A DNA stretch of 64,000 bases from Pedobacter psychrodurus (GCF_004331735.1 NZ_SJSO01000009.1:124001-188000); one strand, 5' to 3'; shown: positions 35,431 to 44,708, counted from the first letter of the stretch. Notes: a model not told the origin generated them from the letters alone. Numbers and translations: made by a program.

Positions 35431-35802
35431 TTAACCAGCATTTTGATCTAAAAGCCCATCGACCAATGCGAACACTTCATGGATATCGAATGGCTTATCG
35501 ATATGGCCATCGGCAAGTGTCTCCGAAGGGCTAAGAGTTTTGAAGGCATTCGAAGCAGTCATCAGTAGAACCTTAACCAAAGGAAAATCGGGATTTTTCT
35601 TGATCCATAGACAAACATCCGTCCCACTGAACCTGCCCATTACAATATCCATTAACACAACCCTGGGAGAAAAACTCCTTAATACGCTTTCGATATTTTG
35701 TGGATCTGGTAACAGTTTTACCTCGAAACCTTCACTTGTAAATATTAGCCCGAGCATTTCCAGGTTGGACCCATTGTCATCTATAATCAAAATCCTTTTC
35801 AT
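35431..35802 (-). CDS. Single-domain response regulator (CheY-like receiver)
   Basis: 123 residues: IIDDNGSN acidic pair, phospho-Asp in VVLMDIVMGRFSG, Thr in VLLMTASN and Lys in HIDKPFDIHE. The length is that of a complete stand-alone receiver. Such proteins pass phosphate or bind partners without touching DNA. It lies upstream, on the same strand orientation, of no output gene; the PAS kinase at 36102 is the nearest same-strand kinase (299 bp away, nothing recognised between). Confidence 0.9.
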   Translation of the reverse strand: MKRILIIDDNGSNLEMLGLIFTSEGFEVKLLPDPQNIESVLRSFSPRVVLMDIVMGRFSGTDVCLWIKKNPDFPLVKVLLMTASNAFKTLSPSETLADGHIDKPFDIHEVFALVDGLLDQNAG

Positions 35803-36101
35803 CCCTTCCTTAATAATGATGGCAAGTTAGTTAATAAGAGCAACAATACGGAAGAATTTAACTGATCAGGTATTGGTATCGGACCGAGAGATAATTACGC
35901 GAATTCAGTGACAAGGTACTTGGGGATTCAAGGGTATTATCCGCTAATAACAGGTCTACTATTTATAAAACGCCGCAGATTGGGATAGCCCATTGTACGC
36001 AGTAATACTTTGCTATATAACTGATAGCGACTAAATCTTGTTAACAACCAATCGTATCGATTTCTCTCAGCTGTTACCATAAACTTTCCCGAACAATAGA
36101 A

Positions 36102-37784
36102 TTAGTTGGCCAGGGGAACTGTAAACCAAAAAGTTGAGCCATTGCCTGCTTCGCTTTCTACCCAGATCTTTCCATTGTGGCGATTGATTATTTCAGCGCT
36201 TAGATACAGTCCGATTCCGAAACCGGCTATAGTCCCATTGTTTTCACCCCGATAATAGCGTTCAAAAAGCTTTACCTGTTCATTTCCTTCAACTCCGATG
36301 CCTTGATCCTGTATACTGACCATGGCAATATTTTTCTTGCGTACACAGGACATTAAAATTGTGCTGCCATTTGGTGAATATTTTGCTGCATTGCCAACGA
36401 GGTTATTTATTACCTGGGCAATCTTATCCCTGTCGGCAAAAACCATAACACTTTCCTTTCCGGAGAATTTGATGATGTGGGTACCAATCTGGTCGGCAAA
36501 TTCCAGTTCTAGTTCTGTACAAAGGCCTGCAAGATCAAATATTTCCCTATTAAGCTGGATCTTTGCAGATTCAAAGCGCGCGAGGTCCAAAAAGCCTTCG
36601 ATCATTTTTGACATTTTTCTCACTTGCATTATTACACGTGCCACAGGTCTTTGCAGGTTATCTGCGCCTGCTTTACTGATCTGCATTTCAAGAAACTGCA
36701 GATAGGCACTGATAGAGGTTAACGGTGTTTTAAGTTCATGGCTGACCATTCCGATAAAATCATTTTTACGTTCCTCATCCTTTTTTATATCCGACACATC
36801 CATTACCACTCCGGTAAAATCGGAAAATTCACCCGAAGGGTCGGCACGTAACCTACCAATAGCCCGTAGCCACCGTAGCTTATTGTCGTTCAGGCCAATT
36901 ACGGGATAGGTCACGTCATATTCTCCGTTATTGTAGATCGCATTTTCAAGTGTGGTAGATACATAGTCCCTGAAATCTTCCCGAATCTGGGTAATGGCCT
37001 GCTCAATAATAATTTTCTCGAAATGTCCCAGCCCAAAGAGTTCACGTAGCCTGGGTGTGGTAATAAAGTCTCGGCTCAGGGAGTGGATATGCCATATACC
37101 AAAATCGGCTGCTTCAACAGCAAGCCTTAGAGAAGTATCGCTTTCTTCCAACTGGTTAATGGTTTGCTTTAGATGTTCCTGAACAGCCATTAATTCTTCA
37201 TTGGCCTGAACAAGTTCTTCATTGGATGTGGTAAGTTCTTCATTTATTGCATACACGCTTTTTGAGAGTTTTAGTTTTTCTATTTCAGCAAACTTTCTGA
37301 CACTTGTCTCCACCACATAGGTCATTACCCCAAGCACCTGTCCCCCACGACCGATTATGGGACTATAAGAAAAATCAAAATAACAGGTTTCCGGAGATCC
37401 ATTACGGTTTAATATAAGTTCCCGGTCTGAATGCCTTACAGACTGACCTTCAAGAACGGTCTGGTAAAGAGGTCCTACCTGTTCCCAAACTTCAGGAAAA
37501 GAATCTCCAATAGGATTGCCCATGGCGACTGGATGTTTTGTTGAGCCAAGGATAGGTCTATAAGCATCGTTATAAAAAAGGAAAAGCTGCTTCCCCCAAC
37601 ATATGTGCATCGGAAATGGTGAAGCCAGAACAGTAGCAATCATGCTCTTCAACATCTCTGGCCAACTTTCTAAGGCACCCAATGGAGATCCTGACCAGTT
37701 CTTCATCCGGATCAGGCTGGCCATTTCACTGCTACCATTTACAAAACTGAACGCTCCTTGTGTTAAATTCTCATTACGCATCAT
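36102..37784 (-). CDS. PAS sensor histidine kinase
   Basis: 560 residues, soluble. N-terminal PAS-like region (about 15-165, WSGSPLGALESWPEMLKSMI motif common in Bacteroidetes kinases), a coiled-coil linker with NEELTTSNEELVQANEEL, a second PAS (about 215-330), HisKA with the phospho-His in GMVSHELKTPLTSISAYLQF, and the ATPase (LVGNAAKYSPNG, QDQGIGVEGN, GFGIGLYLSAEIINRHNG). It is a likely hybrid-free cytosolic sensor. The ATPase half resembles that of the kinase at 38509. The ligand is unknown. Confidence 0.94.
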   Translation of the reverse strand: MMRNENLTQGAFSFVNGSSEMASLIRMKNWSGSPLGALESWPEMLKSMIATVLASPFPMHICWGKQLFLFYNDAYRPILGSTKHPVAMGNPIGDSFPEVWEQVGPLYQTVLEGQSVRHSDRELILNRNGSPETCYFDFSYSPIIGRGGQVLGVMTYVVETSVRKFAEIEKLKLSKSVYAINEELTTSNEELVQANEELMAVQEHLKQTINQLEESDTSLRLAVEAADFGIWHIHSLSRDFITTPRLRELFGLGHFEKIIIEQAITQIREDFRDYVSTTLENAIYNNGEYDVTYPVIGLNDNKLRWLRAIGRLRADPSGEFSDFTGVVMDVSDIKKDEERKNDFIGMVSHELKTPLTSISAYLQFLEMQISKAGADNLQRPVARVIMQVRKMSKMIEGFLDLARFESAKIQLNREIFDLAGLCTELELEFADQIGTHIIKFSGKESVMVFADRDKIAQVINNLVGNAAKYSPNGSTILMSCVRKKNIAMVSIQDQGIGVEGNEQVKLFERYYRGENNGTIAGFGIGLYLSAEIINRHNGKIWVESEAGNGSTFWFTVPLAN

Positions 37785-38372
37785 GTATAAACCGTTCTAC
37801 ACCTTATTGTATCCTTTAATCCTAATAATCCATGCCATTTGATGCCCATCCTATAAACAACCTTTTAAACATCGTCAAAGTTTGCAAGATCTTCATATTT
37901 ATTAATGATCTGACCTGGCCAGGGTTTAAACGCAGATAAAAATCCATTTTTAGCTATTTAATAAATAAACCAGCTCCTGGTCAGAATCAGGCCGTGGTAG
38001 ACCGGATTATGAATAAGCCTGGTTTGAAACCGTGGGCTTAAAGTGCCCGCCGGATTATTGAACGGAACAGCGGAAGATTCAAACAAAAGCAGTGAAAATA
38101 TTTGATTTTACAAAATAGTAACCTTAACACCAACGCAGTTTCTAACAAGATCAGGTTATGTAGGCTGTGATCTGTCTGTTAAGAATGACAAGCATTTTTA
38201 ATTACTTTTTTGATCCTAATCAGTGAGCCGCACCTATTCCTTCTCAAAAGCAGCGATGCCCATAGGAATTAAAACTGAAATAGTTTTACCTTCGAACACC
38301 GTAAACACAATCCTTATCCCTTAACGATAGTTAATGCCGCCCTATTGTTCGTGGTAGTGTTATGTTCCGTAT
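37785..38372. other. Intergenic stretch, no gene recognised
   Basis: The divergent spacer between the two PAS kinases shows no convincing coding frame. A hairpin-capable TAAGCC...GGCTTA (38014-38040) with an inner GGTTT/AAACC is the only structured element seen. It may hold the kinase promoters. Confidence 0.5.
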
Positions 38373-38402
38373 AAATACGTGAATTTATAATACATATACG
38401 CG
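38373..38402 (+). promoter_or_regulatory. Bipartite motif (copy B), candidate stress promoter
   Basis: AAATACGTGAATT at 38373-38385, 8 nt, then ATATACGCG at 38394-38402. It ends 106 nt before the kinase ATG at 38509. It differs from copy A at one motif position and by one base of spacing. Confidence 0.55.
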
Positions 38403-38508
38403 TTAGTGAAGCAAATCATCAGGCTATTTTGTTTATTTGCAATTAGAACCTAAGAGAATAACCGATTATAAGAAAACAGACCATTAATATCCCTATTTTG
38501 TCTAAATC

Positions 38509-40062
38509 ATGAAAGATAACAATGAGATAGTCGCTTTGATAAAAGACCTGAAACGACGTGAATCAGATCTTAAACTCGACAATGAGCAGTTGCGCCACCT
38601 GAACCTGGCATTGACGATTGCCGAGGAAAAAAGTGCCATGCTCAATTCGATTATTGAATGCTCGGACGACGCTATTATTAGTAAAAACCTAGACAGTATT
38701 ATTACCAGCTGGAACGGCTCTGCTGAGCGGATTTTCGGTTATGTGGCAGATGAAATGATAGGAACCTCAATCCTTAAATTAATTCCGGCAGACCGCGAAC
38801 ATGAAGAGGCAGAAATTCTTGCCCAGCTAAGGCGTGGGGAAAGGATTGATCATTTCGAAACCAAAAGACAACGTAAAGACGGCACGCTGGTTGATGTATC
38901 GTTAACCATTTCACCAATCCTCGATTCTAACGGAGTGATTATAGGGGTATCTAAGATTGCCAGAGACATCACCGAACAGCGTACAGCAGAGGTAATGGGC
39001 AAAAGGCTCAGTGCCATCATAGAATCCTCAGACGATGCGATCATCAGTAAAGACCTAAACAGTATTATCACAAGCTGGAATAGTGCTGCCGCCCGGATGT
39101 TCGGCTATTCTGCTGATGAAATGATTGGAAATTCAATATTTAAGATCATCCCGCCCGACAGGGTAGATGAAGAGCCAAAAATCCTCTCCCAGTTAAAAAA
39201 AGGCTTGCGGGTTCATCATTTTGAGACTGTCCGCATGAGAAAAGATGGAACCCTGATCGATGTTTCACTGACCATATCCCCAATTAAAGATAGATCTGGA
39301 AAGGTTATAGGCCTGTCTAAGATTGCAAGAGATATTACCGAAAAAAAGCAGATCGAAAACAAAAAAGACGAATTTATTGGCCTGGTTAGCCATGAACTCA
39401 AGACTCCCCTAACCTCATTACGGTCTTACATACAGGTTGCACTGCATAAAGCAAAGCAGACGCAGAGCAGCTTTATCAGTCATGCACTTTCTAAAGCAGA
39501 AGTGCAGACCAAAAAAATGGAGAAAATGATTACCGATTTCCTCAACATTTCGAGGCTACAAGATGGTCGGATGACACTCGAACAGGCTAACTTTAACCTC
39601 AGCACGCTAATCCGGAGCTGTGCAGCAGATGCTGCCATCACCAGTTCAAAACACGACATGGTTTTTCAGGGTGAAGAAACTGCTTATGTTTATGCGGATG
39701 AGGAGAAAATATCACTGGTACTGACCAATCTGATCAGCAATGCACAGAAGTACTCCCCCAGGGGCAGCGAGATTACCATCCGTTGCGACAGAGAAGACGA
39801 ATTTTTCTCAGTCAGCATCCAGGACCAAGGGATAGGCATCGCAGAAGAAGACCAAAAAAACATGTTCCAGAAATTTTACCGGATCCGCACTGAAGAGACC
39901 AGATTAATTGCCGGTTTCGGAATAGGCCTACACCTGGTATCATCGATACTCGAACTGCACGGATCTGCGATCACCGTAAAAAGCAGACCAGGTGAAGGCT
40001 CAACTTTTAGCTTTAAACTCAATGCAGCAATAAGTGGGAGTATGGAAGATATAATTGTCTAA
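38509..40062 (+). CDS. Sensor histidine kinase with tandem duplicated PAS domains
   Basis: 517 residues, soluble. Two consecutive PAS domains (about 45-160 and 165-285) are near copies: both contain SDDAIIS, SIITSWN, FGYxADEMIG, RKDGTL and VSLTISPI, so they arose by recent duplication. HisKA follows with GLVSHELKTPLTSLRSYIQV, then the ATPase (LISNAQKYSPRG, QDQGIGIAEED, GFGIGLHLVSSILELHG). The sensing input is probably redox, light or a small ligand, but no cofactor-binding residue was identified. It carries the motif-B promoter candidate upstream. Confidence 0.95.
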   Translation: MKDNNEIVALIKDLKRRESDLKLDNEQLRHLNLALTIAEEKSAMLNSIIECSDDAIISKNLDSIITSWNGSAERIFGYVADEMIGTSILKLIPADREHEEAEILAQLRRGERIDHFETKRQRKDGTLVDVSLTISPILDSNGVIIGVSKIARDITEQRTAEVMGKRLSAIIESSDDAIISKDLNSIITSWNSAAARMFGYSADEMIGNSIFKIIPPDRVDEEPKILSQLKKGLRVHHFETVRMRKDGTLIDVSLTISPIKDRSGKVIGLSKIARDITEKKQIENKKDEFIGLVSHELKTPLTSLRSYIQVALHKAKQTQSSFISHALSKAEVQTKKMEKMITDFLNISRLQDGRMTLEQANFNLSTLIRSCAADAAITSSKHDMVFQGEETAYVYADEEKISLVLTNLISNAQKYSPRGSEITIRCDREDEFFSVSIQDQGIGIAEEDQKNMFQKFYRIRTEETRLIAGFGIGLHLVSSILELHGSAITVKSRPGEGSTFSFKLNAAISGSMEDIIV

Positions 40063-40460
40063 CCTACTTATATCGAACGCCCCGAGCTTATATTTAGCTG
40101 ACAATTATCAAGAGTTGAAGGAATAAGTAGGAGATCTATATCATCATGCTGTCCCGAATCTTCGATCAGCATCTTTCCCGCAATTAAAGAAACTTGGTTC
40201 CAGAGAAACTAATGTTTAGACACAAACGTCGTTGTTCCTGTTCTATACCCTATCGGGTGGACACATCTTTAGCGAAGCTTTAATATGCGATAACAACAAA
40301 GCCATTACCTCAAAAAAATAGTTGGCCTCTGGCGATCTGTTTAAAACAAAATGAGCCGGAACAATAGCAGTGAAATCCAACTTTGATAAATTCAAAACCG
40401 GAAAGACAAAACTTTTTCGTTCTCCAGCTTGTTTTATAGCAAAAATTAAAAAATAATACT
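40063..40460. other. Intergenic stretch, nothing recognised
   Basis: No coding frame, terminator or repeat was recognised between the kinase and the small membrane-protein gene. It presumably carries the latter's promoter. Confidence 0.4.
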
Positions 40461-40613
40461 ATGGGAAATTTACTTTATATTATCGCTGTTGTACTGGTTA
40501 TTATCTGGGCAATTAGTTTCTTGGGAGGCTTTTATACCGGTGGAATTATCCATGCCCTTCTGGTTATTGCAGTTATTGCAGTAGTGCTTAGGCTGATAAA
40601 GGGTGCAGCATAA
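40461..40613 (+). CDS. lmo0937 family small membrane protein
   Basis: A 50-residue protein, MGNLLYIIAVVLVIIWAISF followed by LGGFYTGGIIHALLVIAVIA and a short basic end. Two hydrophobic helices around a Gly-rich turn, and the length, match the lmo0937 family of small stress-associated membrane proteins found across Bacteroidetes and Firmicutes. The function is unknown. It lies between signalling genes, which fits a stress-regulon assignment. Confidence 0.85.
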   Translation: MGNLLYIIAVVLVIIWAISFLGGFYTGGIIHALLVIAVIAVVLRLIKGAA

Positions 40614-41184
40614 TCCGATATAAATCATCAGGCCTACATCTATTACACCACATTTATGAATAGGCCGGATAGGATTAAAACCGGCAAGCCATCTTGTTAT
40701 GCTTTGGGTTTACCGCACGAAGCTTAAACAGGATGGCTTTCAACATATTGGTTCTATTGGGCACAACAACAGGCCATCATCGAGGCTACTGTAGAAAGCT
40801 GTGCAATGCTTTTAAAAGCATCCCGAACAAATGGGGATATGAAATCAATGCCTACTGATCCCTTATACCCTGTACTTGGATTTTTATTTATAAGACATAT
40901 AAAAAAAAATATGGTTTACAGATTTTTTATTTTGTAAGCTCCATTTGCCAGCACAATTTTCCAGAAATATGCCGTGGTTAAATTTTGGAATGGCAAGTGA
41001 AGATTCGATTTTAGACATCAAGTCCTCCTTATTATGCTCTAGCCCACGGTATTTATCTGTGAACATATGTGGCAAAAGAGTATCTTTCCTGTTAATTCAA
41101 GTATAAATCCCTTATGATAAGCAAATCCTTAAGGCTAATTTTATAGCCATAGAATCAGATCTCGGGACGATTAGATTAACAGCT
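40614..41184. other. Intergenic stretch with weak hairpin, no clear gene
   Basis: An imperfect inverted repeat (GCCATCTTGTT near 40690 against AACAGGATGGC near 40737) may end the lmo0937 transcript. A 63-codon minus-strand frame at 40884-41075 shows no family resemblance and was not called. The stretch ends in a strong terminator without an obvious gene before it. Confidence 0.4.
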
Positions 41185-41212
41185 AGCCCTTCAGAAATGA
41201 AGGGCTTTTTTT
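41185..41212 (+). terminator. Orphan rho-independent terminator
   Basis: AGCCCTTCA (41185-41193), loop GAAA, TGAAGGGCT (41198-41206) and a T-run form a textbook plus-strand terminator with a GNRA-type tetraloop. The nearest recognised plus-strand gene ends 570 bp earlier, so an unannotated small RNA or a lost gene may precede it. Nothing was recognised in 41213-41525. Confidence 0.85.
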
Positions 41213-41525
41213 ATTTAAAATGTCTCTGACGACCAGAGAATGGGTTTTAGCCTATTTCCATATCATAACAAAGGGCCCTTTATGAACGCAGAAACCTTGG
41301 TATTAATGTTGATTGTCCTACAATCAGATAAACATAAGGATCTTTCTACAGACTAGCCTGCTCAAGATTTGGCATAGATAAACTCTCTTGTATGCAGCCA
41401 ACAATAGGATATTTGGAAATAAGAAAATGCGGCTTAACTCTAGATATATAATATATCTTCAATTACGGGTTCGTGTACTATCGTTTCCCATAAAACAAAA
41501 GTGCCTCCTTTAAGGTTTTGTTAAC

Positions 41526-41801
41526 ATGACAGCATTTAATATCGATATCAGCCATGGCGGAGATGCCATTACCCTCACTATTATCCCAAAAGACGATTAT
41601 TTTAAGATTGCCTATGCCGAAGGAATACTCGGGGCGATTAAAAAAGAAGGTGCAGATTGGATTTTGATGGAACCAGATGAGATCGCACCGGGCGAGCTCG
41701 CCCCTTTTGAAAATAAATTAACTCCTGAAGGTAAGCGCATTGTGCTTGGCGCAGCGGAGGTTAACCAGATTGCGGGCGAAATCGAAAACCATTTAAAATA
41801 A
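41526..41801 (+). CDS. Conserved-looking small hypothetical protein
   Basis: 91 residues starting MTAFNIDISHGGDAITLTII. Acidic, with an alternating beta pattern (TIIPKDDYFKIAYAEGILGA) and a helical end (GAAEVNQIAGEIENHLK). There is no signal peptide and no recognised domain. It lies in the stress-type gene neighbourhood. The composition and clean frame support it being real. Confidence 0.6.
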   Translation: MTAFNIDISHGGDAITLTIIPKDDYFKIAYAEGILGAIKKEGADWILMEPDEIAPGELAPFENKLTPEGKRIVLGAAEVNQIAGEIENHLK

Positions 41802-41860
41802 AATAACAGGTGGACAGATGATCTGCGGATCTGGAACAGTGTCTACCCGGATATCACGAA

Positions 41861-42049
41861 TTAACTATCCGCATCAGTTCCAGGAGGAATATCACTCTTT
41901 TCGGGATCTTTTGCTAAACTGTCCGACTTTTCAAAATTCCCGTTTTCATCATAGGCTTTATCCGCATCGCTGCCCTCGATTTCTTCATTGGGGATTATGC
42001 CTGTTTTACCTTTTTCTTCTTTTTCGCGCTGTTTTCCATATCGGTTATT
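41861..42049 (-). pseudogene. Small acidic protein gene without an in-frame start
   Basis: The minus-strand frame ending at TAA 41861-41863 reads KTGIIPNEEIEGSDADKAYD then ENGNFEKSDSLAKDPEKSDI, clearly protein-like and similar in character to small hydrophilic stress proteins. No ATG, GTG or TTG occurs in frame before a stop near 42050. An ATG in another frame at about 42037 begins MENSAKKKKK and would join after a one-base shift in an A-run. It is either a frameshifted gene or a sequencing error. It lies downstream of the glycosylase gene on the same strand. Confidence 0.5.
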
Positions 42050-42112
42050 TTCTTAAGCCATCTGCTGTATAATTGGCTATCATGGATGAATTTTTATTGC
42101 TAAAGTCAAAGA

Positions 42113-42886
42113 TTATTCGAATAGTTCCTGTCCTTTGGTATAATAAGTTTTTCTTCCTCCAATCTTTTCCGACAGGATTTCTTCTCCCTTTGGTCCTTTT
42201 TTGATGGAAGCGCCATGTATCTTCATAAAATCCCTGAGTTCACCCTTTAATTCATTGCCATTTTCTTTGTCTATCTTTTCAATGGCGGTATGGAGTACCT
42301 TAGAAATACTTTTATAAAGTTCCCTGGCATGCTGTTCAGGTATAGCTTTGGCAATGGAAAAAGGCGAAATACCCGAATGGTAAAGGATCTCATCAGAATA
42401 GGAATTGCCAATTCCCGTGATGGATTTTTGATCCATCAGCAGGGTTTTGATTAAGGTACGTTTTCCGGAAAGCAGCTTCAGAAACTCCTTTTCCGTAATT
42501 TCTAGCGCATCAGGTACCGCAACAGGATTAGGGTTCAATGTGGGAGTGGCCTGTTTCTGCATATCGATAACAGCAAATCCCTCTCCCCCTTCAAAATGAA
42601 AGCCGATGATCTGGAAACGCGAAGGTTCATCATTTTCAATTGCAGAAAGCTCACCGCGGAGCATCAGGTGAAGGCCCAAAATTTGATTACCCGAAAAATA
42701 AAGCTGGAGCGTTTTCCCCACTCTTTTTACGTGCAAGAGCTCCCTGCCTTCAAGTGCAGTTCTTAGTTCCTTGGCCGGCACATTAATCTTTTTGGCAACA
42801 CTAATCTCCAGCGTTGCCAATGTTTTGCCTTTATATCTCCGCTCAAGGATTTGGGCAAATACGGTTAGGTCTGGTAACTCTGCCAT
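42113..42886 (-). CDS. Fpg/Nei family DNA glycosylase-like protein with altered N-terminus
   Basis: 257 residues with the overall Fpg/Nei layout: N-terminal MAELPDLTVFAQIL, beta-sandwich, and a helix-two-turn-helix with LLMDQKSITGIGNSYSDEIL. Two features differ from canonical Fpg. The catalytic N-terminal Pro is Ala2 (MAELPD instead of MPELPE), and the C-terminal zinc finger has lost its cysteines (GASIKKGPKGEEI...GGRKTYYTKG), as in zincless relatives. Schiff-base chemistry is therefore uncertain. It is 2 bp from the DUF3606 gene on the same strand, implying an operon in a stress-gene setting. Confidence 0.85.
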   Translation of the reverse strand: MAELPDLTVFAQILERRYKGKTLATLEISVAKKINVPAKELRTALEGRELLHVKRVGKTLQLYFSGNQILGLHLMLRGELSAIENDEPSRFQIIGFHFEGGEGFAVIDMQKQATPTLNPNPVAVPDALEITEKEFLKLLSGKRTLIKTLLMDQKSITGIGNSYSDEILYHSGISPFSIAKAIPEQHARELYKSISKVLHTAIEKIDKENGNELKGELRDFMKIHGASIKKGPKGEEILSEKIGGRKTYYTKGQELFE

Positions 42887-42888
42887 AA

Positions 42889-43170
42889 TTAAACGCTTAA
42901 ATATTTCCTAATGTCTGAGACTTTATTGCTTACAAGGATAATGGTGGCCTTTAATTCTCCGGAACTGATCTGTAATTCATTGGCCCAATACTCCAACTCC
43001 GAAGGGTCATTGGCATTGATAGTTCCAGAATCTGGACCAAAATTCTGTGGTTCCAATGTATCATTATCACTTTCAATATTGTGGAACACTTTAGCAGCAT
43101 CCTTTTTTGGCTCTGGGGCATTTATCTTATGGCTTTCATGGCCACTTGGATATAGATCATCATTTTCCAT
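42889..43170 (-). CDS. DUF3606 domain protein
   Basis: 93 residues. The C-terminal half matches DUF3606 (INANDPSELEYWANELQISS followed by GELKATIILVSNKVSDIRKYL), a small helical domain of unknown function common near stress genes. The N-terminal half (KINAPEPKKDAAKVFHNIES) is acidic and probably disordered. It precedes the Fpg-like gene by 2 bp and is divergent from the TPR-like gene. Confidence 0.8.
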   Translation of the reverse strand: MENDDLYPSGHESHKINAPEPKKDAAKVFHNIESDNDTLEPQNFGPDSGTINANDPSELEYWANELQISSGELKATIILVSNKVSDIRKYLSV

Positions 43171-43303
43171 ATTCAGCTTTATCTATATAATCCTTATTTA
43201 GGCTATATTGTTTTGCTTATCGGTAGCAGCACGCTGTTATAATTGTGTAAGATTCAAACATCCCATTGGCATAAGTGTTATTCTTGCTGTAATCCAATTG
43301 ATA

Positions 43304-43717
43304 ATGATGAATAGCAAAAAGATCCGGGAAGCCAAATATTTTGAGTTGGGAAGGCAGGCCGAAAGAGATGGTTTGCTTAAAGAAGCGGTTAAGCAATACC
43401 TGCTATTGCTCAAGAACAAGCCTGCCCATATTGATGCCAATAACCGTTTGATGATGGCTTACCGGAAACTGCATGAATATTCGAAAGAAATTGAACTCAT
43501 TAAAAAAGCGGTCAATGCCCTTGAACAGGAAACGGAAAGACAGCAACAGCGTTATATAGATGAACATCCTGAAAAGGCAAGTGATACCAGAGCACTCGCC
43601 ATGAGCCTTGGATTGCTTGGTAAAAAGGGTCTTCCTTTGATTGAAAACGAAGTAGTTGCGAGGTGGCAAAAAAGACTGCAGATCGTGCAAAAAAAGCTAG
43701 AACGTATTAAACATTAA
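43304..43717 (+). CDS. TPR-like helical protein
   Basis: 137 residues from ATG 43304 (or 43307); an upstream extension to 43208 looks noncoding. AKYFELGRQAERDGLLKEAV and KQYLLLLKNKPAHIDANNRL look like tetratricopeptide helices, followed by a charged helical end. It is probably a small scaffold protein in the cytoplasm. Its stop overlaps by 4 bp that of the convergent DUF72 gene. No specific role is assigned. Confidence 0.7.
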   Translation: MMNSKKIREAKYFELGRQAERDGLLKEAVKQYLLLLKNKPAHIDANNRLMMAYRKLHEYSKEIELIKKAVNALEQETERQQQRYIDEHPEKASDTRALAMSLGLLGKKGLPLIENEVVARWQKRLQIVQKKLERIKH

Positions 43718-44475
43718 ACGATATCCGCTACAAAACGCTTGAGGGTTTTTAGATTACCAATAGCATCTCCCATGGTATTGTTAAAATAAACAAAAACCTC
43801 CTTTTCCGCCGATAGCCATTCGGCAATATAACCTGCGTATTCAGCAAGCACATCTTCAGGATAACTACCCCGATAATTGCCACCTGGTCCATGAAACCTC
43901 AGGTAACGAAAATTGCTATCGGTATCATCAAGAGGGCTCGCTGCTGTACCTTTATCATGAGTAACAATACCAAGTCCATTTTCATCCAATAGCTCCATTA
44001 CTTCTTCTACATATAATGATGTGTGCCGGAACTCCAGTGCAATCTTCCAGGCGTTTTCGGAATCATGTTCATGCAGGCAAGACATTAATCGGGAAAGCTG
44101 GGGGAAATTGGCAATCCTCACGCTCGGCGGAAACTGGACCAAAATACAACCCTTCTTATGCCCGGCATTGGCAATTACCTCCATAAACCTGGCAATATCT
44201 GCAGGGTCAAATCCCAACTGTGGAGCATGGGTGATGCCTTTGAAAAGTTTAAAAGTAAAGCGGAAATCTTCCGGAACCTCTTCACTCCACTTTTTTACAG
44301 TGGAGGCGAGCGGAATCTTATAAAATGAGCTGTTGATTTCGATACTATTCATTAATGAACCGTAATAACATAACCTTGAACGCTCCTTAAACGCATCGGG
44401 ATAATGCATTTTATTTGGCACAGGCAACAACAGGCCGCTGGTACCGGAATAATAACCTTTGATATTTTGTTTCAT
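43714..44475 (-). CDS. DUF72 domain protein
   Basis: About 253 residues from ATG 44475; the frame extends to 44580, but MKQNIKGYYSGTSGLLLP is the expected family start. DUF72 TIM-barrel signatures are seen: SLMNSIEINSSFYKIP, WSEEVPEDFRFTFKLFKGIT, LVQFPPSV, ALEFRHTSLY, FRYLRFHGPGG and VFVYFNNTMGDAIGNL. The biochemical role of the family is unknown. It sits among stress-type genes. Confidence 0.9.
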   Translation of the reverse strand: MKQNIKGYYSGTSGLLLPVPNKMHYPDAFKERSRLCYYGSLMNSIEINSSFYKIPLASTVKKWSEEVPEDFRFTFKLFKGITHAPQLGFDPADIARFMEVIANAGHKKGCILVQFPPSVRIANFPQLSRLMSCLHEHDSENAWKIALEFRHTSLYVEEVMELLDENGLGIVTHDKGTAASPLDDTDSNFRYLRFHGPGGNYRGSYPEDVLAEYAGYIAEWLSAEKEVFVYFNNTMGDAIGNLKTLKRFVADIV

Positions 44476-44708
44476 TGTTTTACTAGCAACAACATTAGAG
44501 ACTAAATTGTTGGGCATAATATATACCAGTTTATCATTTAGGCAACATATTGTGCATTTAAGAACAAGCGTTTTGACCAACTAAGATTGAAGGCAGGTAA
44601 AAATACAGCGGTTGCGGAATCTACCTATAGGGCTCAATTTGAATGCTAACGGATGCCACCGCTGGTATAGCTTTTGTACTTTATCATTAAACGCTAAAAC
44701 AGAGCCTT

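Noticed and set aside
40884-41075. Minus-strand 63-codon frame
   Set aside because: No recognised motif, no partner gene and atypical composition; not enough to support a gene.
41818-42072. Plus-strand 84-codon frame rich in Cys, His and Phe
   Set aside because: It is antisense to the clearly protein-like small minus-strand frame at 41861-42049.
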